Origin: Heliorestis convoluta
GTDB taxonomy: Bacteria; Bacillota; Desulfitobacteriia; Heliobacteriales; Heliobacteriaceae
DNA length: 64,000 nt
NCBI RefSeq assembly: GCF_009649955.1
Contig: NZ_CP045875.1
Span: forward strand, 2,275,501 to 2,339,500
Reading direction: 5' to 3'
The notes beneath the pieces were generated by a model. The model did not search any database and was not told the origin of the DNA. It saw nothing but the letters and a program-made list of their open reading frames with translations. A program made the translations under genes and the position numbers. Position 1 is the stretch's first letter. Every line of letters begins with the position of its first letter. This document shows positions 25,419-35,555 of the stretch, one piece after another.

Positions 25419-26627
25419 TTAGAATAGTTTTAGTTTGCCCTTTTTTAAGAGCAAGCCTAAGCCACCAAGCATAAAAAGGTAGCGATTGTCGATGATTTTT
25501 TTCATCAGTACGGCTTTTTTGCCTACAAGCATTTTTCCGAAGACGACACCAATTGCTTCTTCACTTCCTAGAGATGCAACCGTTCCTTTGATTTCAATTT
25601 TTATGTCTTGAAGTGCTTCTCCTTTTAGTAGCGCCTTGATATTGTTGGCACAGGTTTCAGCTTGTTGAATCGTAACTTGTGCGGATGGGGGGTAGGGACG
25701 TCCTGATTCTTGATCGTAAAGGACAGAACAGTCACCAATTACAAAAGTATGATCGTCATGAGGTGCTCGTAAGTCTTTACGCACTTCTACGCGACCTCGC
25801 TGTGTAGGAAAGCCCGATTGACTTACCAAAGAGTTGCCTTGAACACCGCCTGTCCAGACGACTGTATCGGCCTTAATTATTTCTTCTTGTTCCCCTTGTG
25901 CAATCGTCACACCATCGCTATGACAGGCTTTTAACATACTTTTCAGATAAAACTCTACACCACGACTTTTCAAGTAGTTGTATGCATATTCTACCAACTC
26001 CGGTGCAAAGCCCGGTAAAATCGTGGGACCTGCTTCAACGTTAATGATTCTAACTTTTTGGGGATCAATATCAAATTCCTTGCATAGAACAGGAACTCTT
26101 TCTACTAGTTCACCAACAAACTCTATACCTGTAAAGCCAGCGCCACCTACAACAATCGTGAGCATCTCATCGCGCTTTTCATGGTGATATCTGGCAAAGG
26201 TACATTGAATATGTTCACGAATCTTGCGTGCTTCGTTAATACTTCGTATGCAAAAGGAGTGCTCTTTCAAGCCTGGTATGCCAAAAGTAGCTGGTTCAAA
26301 GCCTAAAGCGACGACGAGATAGTCATATGACAAGGTTCTACCGTTTTTCAAGAGGACTTGCTTTTTCTCCGTTAGAATCGTAGTAACTTCATCTTGAATA
26401 AAGGTAACACGCTTCGTATCAATCACTTCTTCGATGTTTACACGGTTCTGATCCTGATGGGCTGTTCCTGCTGCATTTTCATGAAGCAGTGTTGTTTGGT
26501 AATGGTAAGGATGCTTATTGACCAGTGTAATGGACGCTTCTTCGCTGGCAAGCATTTTCTGTAGGTGCAGTGTGGTCATTATGCCACCATACCCGGCACC
26601 GAGAACTAGAATTTCTGCTTTTTTCAT
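25419..26627 (-). CDS. ndh: Type II NADH dehydrogenase (NDH-2)
   Basis: A 402-residue flavoprotein with two Rossmann motifs: GAGYGG (11-16) for FAD and 'IVVGGAGFTGIEFVGEL' (about 159-175) for NADH, plus the second FAD contact 'VIGDCSVLYDQESGRPYPPSAQ'. It matches the Ndh/YjlD family that transfers electrons from NADH to quinone without pumping protons. AAGGAG lies 10 nt before the ATG. It is a single gene. In an anaerobic phototroph it would help balance the quinone pool, but that is inferred. Confidence 0.9.
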   Translation of the reverse strand: MKKAEILVLGAGYGGIMTTLHLQKMLASEEASITLVNKHPYHYQTTLLHENAAGTAHQDQNRVNIEEVIDTKRVTFIQDEVTTILTEKKQVLLKNGRTLSYDYLVVALGFEPATFGIPGLKEHSFCIRSINEARKIREHIQCTFARYHHEKRDEMLTIVVGGAGFTGIEFVGELVERVPVLCKEFDIDPQKVRIINVEAGPTILPGFAPELVEYAYNYLKSRGVEFYLKSMLKACHSDGVTIAQGEQEEIIKADTVVWTGGVQGNSLVSQSGFPTQRGRVEVRKDLRAPHDDHTFVIGDCSVLYDQESGRPYPPSAQVTIQQAETCANNIKALLKGEALQDIKIEIKGTVASLGSEEAIGVVFGKMLVGKKAVLMKKIIDNRYLFMLGGLGLLLKKGKLKLF

Positions 26628-26807
26628 TTTGTCTTGGCTCCTTATCTCCTCAGCACACTTTTTTTGATAACTTCTGAATCACCCTTCGATTCGCTGGGAT
26701 AACAATTTTATTACGAACCCAACTACTATTCTCCATTTATTATCATTTTCCTGCTTAAATCCCTTTTCAGGATTAAAATACCTTGTGTTCTCAAGCACGA
26801 GGCGATC

Positions 26808-26843
26808 AAAAAAAGACTACCTGATTTCGGTAGTCTTTTTTTT
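26808..26843 (-). terminator. Bidirectional terminator
   Basis: AAAAAAAGACTACC pairs with GGTAGTCTTTTTTT across a 7-nt loop, directly after the leftward gene ending at 26850. Confidence 0.85.
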
Positions 26844-26849
26844 GATTAC

Positions 26850-27560
26850 TTATAGTTCTTTTAAAGAAGGGCCTATTCGTTGTACCAGTTCTCGTGCAAA
26901 AGGGCCTAAATCATTGATAGAGTATGCTTTCATGGTGCCTGCTGTAGGGACTCGAAGTGCTACAGCAATCCACTCTTCTGGAACGCCTGCTTGACGAAGT
27001 CTCTTCTCAACACGAAGTGCTGCCCGAATTCCTTCTTCGGCAGCTACACTGTTCACGAAGGCAACTTGATCAGCAGGACCCGGAACAGAAGGTGCAAGGT
27101 CTTTGAGTAGCTCTGCAATGCGCTGGTACCTTTCCTTTTCTGTTGCATCTATGACGAGCAGTCCTTCTTCTCCTAATTCCATTTCACGAAAGTGTCCGAT
27201 GACTTTTACACCGACAACGGGCAAATCAATGCCTGCACTTTTTATTTTTTCTGCTGTTATCGTTGTTGCCATATTGATAAAGAGGGTGTTGTTGCCAATG
27301 CCTTTTGATTGTAGTTCCTGTAATACAGGGATGACAATGGGTGCTGGCAATGTAAGAATGGCTACTGTTGCCTCTTGTACATCCTCTATCGAAGTACTAT
27401 AAGAAGCAGCCGTCATGCTGGCGACATTACGAGCGACTTCTTCTTCTTTATCAATGACAAGCAGCTCTACTTCTTTGGGTAGGCGTTTTACAATAAGAGC
27501 ACCCAGTCGTCCAGCACCTAAAAGAGCAACTCTTTCCTCTCTCTTTTCCAATGGATCCAT
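26850..27560 (-). CDS. NAD(P)-binding F420/ProC-like dehydrogenase-type protein
   Basis: 236 residues with an N-terminal Rossmann fold 'RVALLGAGRLGALIVKRL' (about 10-27), like the pyrroline-5-carboxylate reductase/F420-dependent NADP oxidoreductase superfamily. The C-terminal half is helical ('NSVAAEEGIRAALRVEKRLRQAGVPEEWIAVALRVPTAGTMKA'). The enzyme activity is not clear from sequence. It lies 34 nt after the CarH-like regulator gene and is probably cotranscribed with it, so it may be a regulated target. Confidence 0.65.
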   Translation of the reverse strand: MDPLEKREERVALLGAGRLGALIVKRLPKEVELLVIDKEEEVARNVASMTAASYSTSIEDVQEATVAILTLPAPIVIPVLQELQSKGIGNNTLFINMATTITAEKIKSAGIDLPVVGVKVIGHFREMELGEEGLLVIDATEKERYQRIAELLKDLAPSVPGPADQVAFVNSVAAEEGIRAALRVEKRLRQAGVPEEWIAVALRVPTAGTMKAYSINDLGPFARELVQRIGPSLKEL

Positions 27561-27594
27561 CCTTTCTCCTCACTGTGAAGGTTCAGGTTGTTAT

Positions 27595-28536
27595 TCAAGC
27601 AGATGCGTCTATTGCTTTTTTATTCAACTTACGTAGCCATTCATCCCACTTCTCTGTCGTTCTGCCTGTGTAGGCATCGCCGATTTCCTCTTGCTTTTCT
27701 TTAGAAAAGTCGATACCTCGTCCTCCAATGGCCAGCTTTAGGTTCATATCCATCTCCTCGGCGAGTTTTTCTAGTTTTTCTTTCAGTTGAACCATTGTAG
27801 TTAGCGCTTGAGCCGTACCCACAGAAAAAGCAACAATCCGAGGCCGCAGTTCTGTAAAAGCTTGCATCATATCTTCCATTGGCACATTTTGACCTAAGTA
27901 AATGACCCTAAAGCCTCTTCTTCGCAAGTAAATCGAAAAAATCAAGAGCCCAAGTTCATGTTGTTCTTCAGCGATACAGCCTGTCATTACGATAGGCATC
28001 TCGCGGTTAGAGGGCAAGGCGCTAAGCATGGTTCCAAGACGAGCCCGGAAGAAGTTCGAAGAAAAGTGCTCTTGGGCTACTGTGATTTCTTGCTTGGACC
28101 AGCGATCGCCCAAATTGTGAAGAATCGGCAAAATGATATCTAGGGACACTCTTTCCATGCTAAAGAGGCTTAAGGCTTCTTCGAGAGCAAATCCTGCACT
28201 TTGTTCATCGTAGTCATCTAAAGCTTTTATAATTCTATCTTTTATATCATCAACAATATCTTTGCCCATATCCATGATCGGACTAATCGGCAGAAGATTG
28301 TCTCGCTGGTGAAGCATTTTTACGGCTTGGCCAATTGTAACACCGTTTTTTACTTGCTGTGCTAACCATTGAATGGTTTGTACGTCTTCTTGAGAGTAGA
28401 CACGATAGCCAGCACGATTTCTTTCTGGCCTGATAACTTGATAACGCTGTTCCCAGACTCTAAGGGTACCTGCTGCAACACCAGTCATATTTTCTACTGC
28501 TTTAATGTTATAGAAACCTTTCTCATCAAAAGCCAC
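27595..28536 (-). CDS. MerR-type regulator with B12-binding (CarH-like) domain
   Basis: The N-terminal 75 residues form a MerR winged-helix DNA-binding domain ('YNIKAVENMTGVAAGTLRVWEQRY'). The rest is a B12-binding module. All cofactor ligands known for CarH are conserved: Trp146, then Glu156-His157 nine residues later ('WSKQEITVAQEHF'), and His193 in 'EEQHELGL'. CarH repressors bind adenosylcobalamin and release DNA in light, so this may be a light- or B12-responsive regulator. A GTG start has AAGGGGTG 7 nt upstream. A direct repeat upstream (28553-28578) may be its operator. The downstream dehydrogenase-like gene is probably in the same operon. Confidence 0.85.
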   Translation of the reverse strand: MAFDEKGFYNIKAVENMTGVAAGTLRVWEQRYQVIRPERNRAGYRVYSQEDVQTIQWLAQQVKNGVTIGQAVKMLHQRDNLLPISPIMDMGKDIVDDIKDRIIKALDDYDEQSAGFALEEALSLFSMERVSLDIILPILHNLGDRWSKQEITVAQEHFSSNFFRARLGTMLSALPSNREMPIVMTGCIAEEQHELGLLIFSIYLRRRGFRVIYLGQNVPMEDMMQAFTELRPRIVAFSVGTAQALTTMVQLKEKLEKLAEEMDMNLKLAIGGRGIDFSKEKQEEIGDAYTGRTTEKWDEWLRKLNKKAIDASA

Positions 28537-28552
28537 GTTGACACCCCTTCAT

Positions 28553-28578
28553 TATAAATAACGAATGCTATAAATAAC
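28553..28578 (-). repeat. Direct repeat, possible operator of the CarH-like gene
   Basis: The ten bases TATAAATAAC occur twice, at 28553-28562 and 28569-28578 (period 16 bp), 17-42 nt upstream of the regulator start codon. The position suits autoregulation, though the sequence is AT-rich and simple. Confidence 0.4.
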
Positions 28579-28807
28579 TTGTTCTAACTAATTATAAGGT
28601 ATAAACAAAGAAAAAACACTGGTTATGCATGGAAAGAGAAAGTCCCCTAAAAAATATTTTTCACTACGAATACTATGATATTGCTTTTACCTTATTATCT
28701 TCTACTTTATAATAGCAATGGTATATTCATGACTATTTCATTTGCCATCATGAACTTGTGTAAAAAAGCAAGGAACTTATCTTGAGGAAGAATCGAGGTG
28801 ATCATGT

Positions 28808-29512
28808 TTGTTTGAAGATGCTCAAAAAATAAGTGCCGTATTTGCCGATAGAACTCGCTTTTCCATTTACCAGTTTATTGTCAATCTTTCTACGCAGACT
28901 TGCAACGTAAAAGAGATTGCCAAAGAGTTTTCGATTCACCCCAATGTAGCGCGCCTTCATTTATCAAAGCTAGAAGAAATCGGTCTGCTAGAGTCCGATT
29001 GGGATCACCAGGCTACACCAGGTCGTCCTGGACGGGTCTATAAGCTTTGTACAAAAGCGTTATCGCTTACTTTCCCGCCACGCAGGTACGAATTACTGTC
29101 CCATCTACTTTTAGAAAGTCTTTATAGTTATGATGATGCTTCCGATGTTTTAGAGCGAATTGGCTATCAATACGGCAAAAAGCTAGCGCAAAAAGTAACT
29201 GCCCAGGAGAGCTTTTTAATGTCTCAGTCCATGGATGAAGAGACAAAGAAAAAATATTTAATACAGATTCTTTCTGCACAAGGTGTAAGTTTTATGATAA
29301 CCAAGGAAGGTACCCAGAAAGTAATTCGCCTTACAAACTGTCCTTTCCGGGAGTTGGCTTTGGAACATTCTCATCTAACTTGTAAGCTTCATCAAGCGAT
29401 TATTGCAGGTCTCTATGAAAGCTTTTTCGAACCTGTTCAAATGACGACTTTGTCGAGACAATCTAACAATGATACATATTGTGAGCTTCTCTTGTCCCAA
29501 GAGAAACCATAA
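28808..29512 (+). CDS. HTH regulator of the ArsR/SufR-like type
   Basis: 234 residues. An N-terminal winged helix ('RFSIYQFIVN...CNVKEIAKEFSIHPNVARLHLSKLEEIGLLES') is followed by a middle domain. The C-terminal cysteine motif 'NCPFRELALEHSHLTCKLHQAIIAGLYESFF' is like that of SufR-type repressors, where such cysteines hold an Fe-S cluster. It may therefore sense iron-sulfur or redox status; only two to three cysteines are visible in the key segment. A TTG start has GAGGTG 7 nt upstream. It is transcribed away from the CarH-like gene. Confidence 0.75.
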   Translation: MFEDAQKISAVFADRTRFSIYQFIVNLSTQTCNVKEIAKEFSIHPNVARLHLSKLEEIGLLESDWDHQATPGRPGRVYKLCTKALSLTFPPRRYELLSHLLLESLYSYDDASDVLERIGYQYGKKLAQKVTAQESFLMSQSMDEETKKKYLIQILSAQGVSFMITKEGTQKVIRLTNCPFRELALEHSHLTCKLHQAIIAGLYESFFEPVQMTTLSRQSNNDTYCELLLSQEKP

Positions 29513-29517
29513 AATAT

Positions 29518-29560
29518 AAAAAAGTGGACCTCTTCTTGCGGAAGGGGTCCACTTTTTTAT
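29518..29560. terminator. Bidirectional terminator between convergent genes
   Basis: AAAAAAGTGGACC pairs with GGTCCACTTTTTT; it serves both the regulator gene and mdh. Confidence 0.85.
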
Positions 29561-29568
29561 TCTACCGA

Positions 29569-30531
<963 letters not shown>

Positions 30532-30568
30532 TTACGTATGAGTACGTCTTCTCACTTACAGCTATAAA

Positions 30569-31815
30569 TTACATCCGATCTACTACAGCTTGTGCAAATT
30601 GAGAAGTTTTTACTTCATTGGCGCCTTCAATACCGCGAGCCAGGTCATAGGTCACCACTTTGTCCTGAATGGCTTTTTCAATCCCTTTAATGATGAGATC
30701 GGCCGCTTCTTGCCACCCTAGGTGCTCTAACATCATGACACCGGAAAGAATGACAGAACTGGGGTTAATTTTGTCGAGACCTGCATATTTCGGTGCTGTG
30801 CCATGGGTTGCTTCAAAAACAGCATATTCGTCAGAAAGGTTGCCGCCGGGTGCCATACCAAGGCCTCCTACTTGAGCGGCTAGAGCGTCAGATAAGTAGT
30901 CACCATTTAAGTTGGGAGAAGCAAGTACGTCATACTCGTTAGGGCGGATTAAAGCTTGCTGGAACATGTTATCGGCAATGCGATCTTTTAAGACAATCTT
31001 GCCTTCAGGCGCTTTGCCTTCATACTTCGCCCAGAGCTCATCTTCTGTAATCACTTGATCAGCAAATTCATCTCTAGCCAATTCATAGCCCCAGTCTTTA
31101 AAAGCACCTTCTGTAAATTTCATAATGTTGCCTTTGTGAACTAGGGTTACGCTTTTGCGCTTATGCTGAATGGCGTATTGAATTGCTTTGCGAATGAGGC
31201 GTTTACTTCCAAAGTCAGTCATGGGCTTTAATCCCAAAGCTGTGCCGTCCCGTAAAATTTTAACGCCTAGTTCGTTGCGGAAAAATTCAACGGCTTTTTC
31301 AGCTTCTTCAGAACCGGCTTGCCACTCCAAACCAGCATAAACGTCTTCTGTATTTTCACGGAAAATAACCATGCTTACTTTTTCAGGCTCTCTTACAGGA
31401 CTGGGAACACCATCAAAATAGCGCACAGGACGGACGCAAGCATAGAGATCAAGAACTTGGCGAAGTGTCACGTTCAGGGAGCGAAAACCGCCTCCTACAG
31501 GTGTTGTTAAAGGACCCTTGATCCCGACACGAAACTCTTTAAATGCTTCTACCGTCTCTTCAGGGAGCCACTCGCCACATTTGTCTTTTGCTTTCTCACC
31601 AGCATAGACTTCCATCCAAGCAATGGATTTTTTGCCACCATAGCTTTTTCTACAGCAGCATCAAAGACTTGCTGAGAAGCACGCCAAATATCAGGACCAG
31701 TCCCATCACCTTCAATGAAGGGAATAACCGGTTTATCAGGTACTTGTAAAGAGCCATTTGCATACTGAATTGCTTCACCCTGCGCAGGTACTTGTGCATA
31801 TTGGTACTTAGCCAT
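30569..31815 (-). pseudogene. icd: Isocitrate dehydrogenase (NADP), split by one frameshift
   Basis: Residues 1-59 are read in one frame (from the ATG at 31815, GGAGG upstream; '[29 protein letters not shown]'). The remainder, '[29 protein letters not shown]...VQAVVDRM'-like sequence to the stop at 30569, is in another. A single missing base near 31642 explains the break: with one more T (minus strand) the sequence reads [20 protein letters not shown], as in other isocitrate dehydrogenases. Phosphorylation-site and substrate residues '[15 protein letters not shown]' are intact. A sequencing error or a recent mutation are both possible. The gene would supply 2-oxoglutarate. It lies upstream of mdh. 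Confidence 0.9.
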
Positions 31816-31957
31816 TCGATGTTCTTCCTCCTTGTCAGCGATTGCATTACAAAAATATACATCCCTAGTAATGATAGTCCAAAAAATGGTGCTTGTCCAC
31901 TTTTCTTCACTATCTTCGTCATCGATGGGAAAAAACCCTTCTCCTGTGAGATATCGA

Positions 31958-32605
31958 TCAAATTCTGTAAATCATTATCTTGCGTCCTGTCCCTACAAAA
32001 GATTGAATTGTACCATAGAGTGAACGATCAATGGTATCGTAGGTATGAGCAGCCAAATGAAAATCTTGCTCTACCTTCTTAACAACAAGTAAAGTATGAT
32101 AAGGTCGTCCTTCCGGCAGTGTTAGCTGAATCACATCGCCTCTCCACAACTTTTCCAACCACTGCGGCCACTGTGCGATCATCTCTTCAGGGCTATGAAT
32201 GCTGTAGTCTGTGGCACGCTTAGACCAGTGATTATGAAAAGCAGAAGCGACTTTCCAGGTTAAAGTAATTCGGCGATCGCCGTCTCGGTCCGTAGCGCCA
32301 GGCTTACACCACCAGTATGTGGCCCAAGTAAAACGTTCTAAGGGTCCTTCCACCCAAGGCATCCCTCCGGCAAAAAGGCATTGAGAGATAAAGTTGGTAC
32401 AGTCTCCACCTTCACCGGGATCGCCAAAAAAGGGATAGGCTCGATTGGGGTTGTTCCAATGTCGATAAGCATAGGCAACGGCAGCTTCTCGATTATAGCG
32501 AGATTGTTTTGCTAAGGATTGACGGGACTTGGCTTGTGATGATTTCCTAGGGAAAGTGGCAATGATCAAGTCTCGCAAAGAAAAGGTTACCCTCTTTTTC
32601 TTCAT
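31958..32605 (-). CDS. Putative amidase (Amidase_6 domain)
   Basis: About 215 residues from the ATG at 32605, which has AGGAGG 9 nt upstream (the frame opens 8 codons earlier). The motif '[48 protein letters not shown]' with Cys in 'GGDCTNF' and the later 'YHTLLVVKK' His are those of the Amidase_6 family, a papain-like fold often found in clostridial surface or spore proteins. No signal peptide is seen, so it may act inside the mother cell. Function is otherwise unknown. Confidence 0.8.
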   Translation of the reverse strand: MKKKRVTFSLRDLIIATFPRKSSQAKSRQSLAKQSRYNREAAVAYAYRHWNNPNRAYPFFGDPGEGGDCTNFISQCLFAGGMPWVEGPLERFTWATYWWCKPGATDRDGDRRITLTWKVASAFHNHWSKRATDYSIHSPEEMIAQWPQWLEKLWRGDVIQLTLPEGRPYHTLLVVKKVEQDFHLAAHTYDTIDRSLYGTIQSFVGTGRKIMIYRI

Positions 32606-32698
32606 CAACGAAGACCTCCTAGGATTCACGTTTTGTTTGGAAGTTTCGTTTCATGCTATGTAAGAAGGTACAAAAGAAAGACCATCCATCACCTTCCA

Positions 32699-33031
32699 TC
32701 AAGATGTTGTAGATGTAATCTTCAAGCCAACAATTCCAATTAGAATGAGCAAAATAAAAAAAAGACGAGATAGTTCTCTTGACTCCCCAAAAAGTACAAT
32801 ACCCAGCAAGACCGTGCCTATCGCACCAATACCTGTCCACACTGCATAGGCCGTACCTAAAGGCAAGGACTTCAATGCTTGCGCAAGCAAGAAAAAGCTT
32901 AAAACCATCGCGCAAAGGGTACCTATAGAAGGCCATAGTCGACTAAAGCCTTCGGAATATTTTAGCCCAATCGCCCAAAGTACTTCAAAAAGACCTGCTA
33001 TAAAAAGATAAAGCCAAGCCAGTTCTATCAC
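32699..33031 (-). CDS. SMR-family exporter, Gdx/SugE type
   Basis: 110 residues with four membrane helices, and the signature of the guanidinium-type SMR proteins: 'FEVLWAIGLKYSEGFSRLWPSIGT' with the essential Glu in helix 1, and 'GTAYAVWTGIGAIGTVLLGIVLFGE'. Gdx proteins export guanidinium in exchange for protons. No guanidine riboswitch is visible upstream; the 80-nt gap holds only the terminator of the neighbouring operon. The start is a GTG. Confidence 0.85.
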   Translation of the reverse strand: MIELAWLYLFIAGLFEVLWAIGLKYSEGFSRLWPSIGTLCAMVLSFFLLAQALKSLPLGTAYAVWTGIGAIGTVLLGIVLFGESRELSRLFFILLILIGIVGLKITSTTS

Positions 33032-33055
33032 CTCATACCCTACACTCTATGCTTG

Positions 33056-33108
33056 ACAAAAACAATGCGATTGTAATCCTTCTATAAGGTTACAATCGCA
33101 TTGTTTTT
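33056..33108 (-). terminator. Terminator after iorB
   Basis: CAAAAACAATGCGATTGTAA pairs with TTACAATCGCATTGTTTTTG around a 13-nt loop, right after the iorB stop. Confidence 0.85.
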
Positions 33109-33111
33109 GCT

Positions 33112-33696
33112 TTACTTCACAGCAAAGTTATAGCCAGCCATGAAAGCTTTTTTATTCACTTCTAATAATTTTGCAGGTACTTTGGCTTCTAGCGCTTCCT
33201 GCCATCTTTCAAGAGGGATATCCATATGAGCAGCTAGAATCCCCATTAAAACGACATTCGTTGCTTTTGCATTCCCTGCTTCTGTAGCCAAATCAAGGGC
33301 GGGTATCACCGTTACGTTCTGTATAGAGCTGTTTAGGTCGTCCAGTATGCTATCTGGATACTTGGCAGCACCAATAAGCACAGGCAACGGTTCAATGCGC
33401 TGATCGTTTACAATTGCTTTGCCATCTTTTTTTAGCATGTGAGCCCAACGATAGGCTTCTAGCTTTTCGAAAGCAACAAGAATATGGACGTCTCCAGCTT
33501 CAATGGTCGGTGAAAAAACTATTTCACCCATTCTGACCTGGGTCACAACAGATCCACCCCGTTGTGCCATACCATGAATCTCTGAAAGTTTTACATCCCA
33601 TCCTTTGCTCAAAGCAACATGAGATAAAATTTTTGAAGCCAAGATGGCACCTTGACCGCCAACACCTACAAAGAGAATATTTAAGACTCCTGACAT
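33112..33696 (-). CDS. iorB: Indolepyruvate ferredoxin oxidoreductase, beta subunit
   Basis: 194 residues from the ATG at 33696 (GGGAGGGG site). It matches the IorB gamma-type domain: 'NILFVGVGGQGAILASKILSHVALSKGWDVKLSEIHGMAQRGGSVVTQVRMG'. With IorA it oxidises aryl-2-oxoacids (indolepyruvate, phenylpyruvate) to the acyl-CoA with ferredoxin as acceptor. It overlaps or directly follows iorA (2-nt spacing). Confidence 0.93.
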   Translation of the reverse strand: MSGVLNILFVGVGGQGAILASKILSHVALSKGWDVKLSEIHGMAQRGGSVVTQVRMGEIVFSPTIEAGDVHILVAFEKLEAYRWAHMLKKDGKAIVNDQRIEPLPVLIGAAKYPDSILDDLNSSIQNVTVIPALDLATEAGNAKATNVVLMGILAAHMDIPLERWQEALEAKVPAKLLEVNKKAFMAGYNFAVK

Positions 33697-33697
33697 C

Positions 33698-35512
33698 TTA
33701 GGCCCCTCCCTTGCGCAGTGCACCAAACTTACAAATCTGAATACAAACATTGCAACCTGTACAAAGCGGCTTGTTCACAACGACAGTCTTACCTTCTTCA
33801 TCAAAAGATAGGGCAGGACAGCCAATTCTCAAGCAGACGCGACAAGCTTTGCAATCTTCACAAACAACAGCTTCTGTCTGGCCTTTTAGCATCAGTGCAC
33901 AAGGTTGGCGAGCAATAATTACCGATGGTTCGGGCGCAGCCACTTCTTCCTGAATCACTTTCTTAACTGTTTCTAAGTCAAAAGCGTCTACTTCAGCAAC
34001 TCTTCGAACACCTAAAGATTTAGCCAAAGCGGCAAAGTCGACAGTGGGTGAATCTTCATTCATCAAGGTCTTACCTGTACCAGGATGATATTGATGACCT
34101 GTCATGGCTGTAATAGAGTTGTCCAAAATTATGATAGTTGCAGCTGTTTTGTTATAGACTACATCCATTAACCCGGTAACACCAGAGTGCATAAAGGTGG
34201 AGTCTCCAATGACTGCTACGAGCTTACCAGCCAGTTCGGGATTGGCTTTTTCCATACCGACAGCAGCGGAGATAGAAGCGCCCATACAGATACATGTATC
34301 CATCGCTTCTAAAGGTGGCATGGTACCTAAGGTGTAACAACCAATATCACCTGATACAACTAGCTTAAGCTGCTTAATCACATAGAAAACACCACGGTGT
34401 GGGCAACCGGGGCACATAACAGGTGGACGAACAGGTGCTGTAAAGGGTTGCTGTACCTCTTGCATTATATTGCTTTGTTCTGTTGTAACAGCAACAGAAG
34501 GGTTCGCTACATTCAGGTAAGCACCTAAGTTTTTCTGTAAAAGAGAAACAGAAAGCTCTCCATAAGGAGGCAATAGATCTTTTCCTACTACTTTGATGCC
34601 CAGAGCTTTAATCTGGTTTTCTAAGTATGGTTCTAGTTCCTCCACGACAAACAAGGTATCGACTTCATTGGCAAAATCCATAATTTTTTGCTTTGGAATG
34701 GGATGAGTTATACCAAGGCGTAATACAGAAGCTTGCGGGAACGCTTCTTTTACATACTGATAGGATACACCGGAAGTGATTATGCCGAAAGACTGCTGTC
34801 TCATTTCCACAAAATTCGCAGCTGATTGCTCTGAAAAAGTGGCCAACTGGGCATCCCGTTCTTCTAAGAAAACCCGCCTTGTGCGAGCATGCGCTGGAAT
34901 CATCACAAACTTTTTAGCATCTTTTGTGTAGGGCTTGATTTCTCTTTCCATGGGTTCTCCAAGCTCTACAAGGCTCTGGGAGTGAGCAATGCGAGTGGTA
35001 ATCCGCAGCAATACAGGCGTATCAAAAGTTTCAGAAATTTCTAGCGCTAGCTTAACCATATCTTTAGCTTCTTGCGAATCAGAAGGTTCTAGCATCGGTA
35101 TTTTAGCAAAAGGTGCGTAATGACGATTGTCCTGCTCATTCTGAGAAGAATGCATGCCTGGATCGTCAGCCGATACTAAGATAAGACCACCGCGAACCCC
35201 ACTATAGGCAGCTGTAAAAAGTGGATCAGCTGCTACGTTGACGCCTACATGTTTCATGGCTACCAATGTACGAGCACCAGCAATAGAAGCACCGACGCCC
35301 ACTTCCATGGCGACTTTCTCATTAGGGGACCACTGACTATAGATTTCTGGATATTTTGAGATGTTTTCTAGAATTTCAGTACTCGGTGTACCAGGGTATG
35401 CAGCAGCTACAGAAATACCATACTCATAAGCGCCCCGAGCAATCGCTTCGTTACCGGTTAGCAAAGCTTTCAAGTCCAGTCCCCGCCCTTCATCATTCGC
35501 AAATATATTCAT
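33698..35512 (-). CDS. iorA: Indolepyruvate ferredoxin oxidoreductase, alpha subunit
   Basis: About 604 residues from the ATG at 35512. Pyruvate-ferredoxin-oxidoreductase-like pyrimidine-binding domain first ('LLTGNEAIARGAYEYGISVAAAYPGTPSTEI'), a TPP-binding domain later ('GDIGCYTLG', 'VIGDSTFMHSGVTGLMDVVYN'), and at the C-terminus two 4Fe-4S motifs ('CEDCKACRVCLRIGCPAL' and 'CTGCNVCIQICKFGAL'). The start is uncertain: the frame is open 22 codons upstream and no strong ribosome site is seen. It lies 43 nt after paaK. Confidence 0.92.
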   Translation of the reverse strand: MNIFANDEGRGLDLKALLTGNEAIARGAYEYGISVAAAYPGTPSTEILENISKYPEIYSQWSPNEKVAMEVGVGASIAGARTLVAMKHVGVNVAADPLFTAAYSGVRGGLILVSADDPGMHSSQNEQDNRHYAPFAKIPMLEPSDSQEAKDMVKLALEISETFDTPVLLRITTRIAHSQSLVELGEPMEREIKPYTKDAKKFVMIPAHARTRRVFLEERDAQLATFSEQSAANFVEMRQQSFGIITSGVSYQYVKEAFPQASVLRLGITHPIPKQKIMDFANEVDTLFVVEELEPYLENQIKALGIKVVGKDLLPPYGELSVSLLQKNLGAYLNVANPSVAVTTEQSNIMQEVQQPFTAPVRPPVMCPGCPHRGVFYVIKQLKLVVSGDIGCYTLGTMPPLEAMDTCICMGASISAAVGMEKANPELAGKLVAVIGDSTFMHSGVTGLMDVVYNKTAATIIILDNSITAMTGHQYHPGTGKTLMNEDSPTVDFAALAKSLGVRRVAEVDAFDLETVKKVIQEEVAAPEPSVIIARQPCALMLKGQTEAVVCEDCKACRVCLRIGCPALSFDEEGKTVVVNKPLCTGCNVCIQICKFGALRKGGA

Positions 35513-35555
35513 AATCCAACATGATTTTACCAAAAAAGTTTCCACTTGAAATCCA

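Noticed and set aside
33032-33111. Possible guanidine riboswitch upstream of the Gdx-type SMR gene
   Set aside because: The 80-nt gap contains only the iorB terminator hairpin; no riboswitch core motif is visible.
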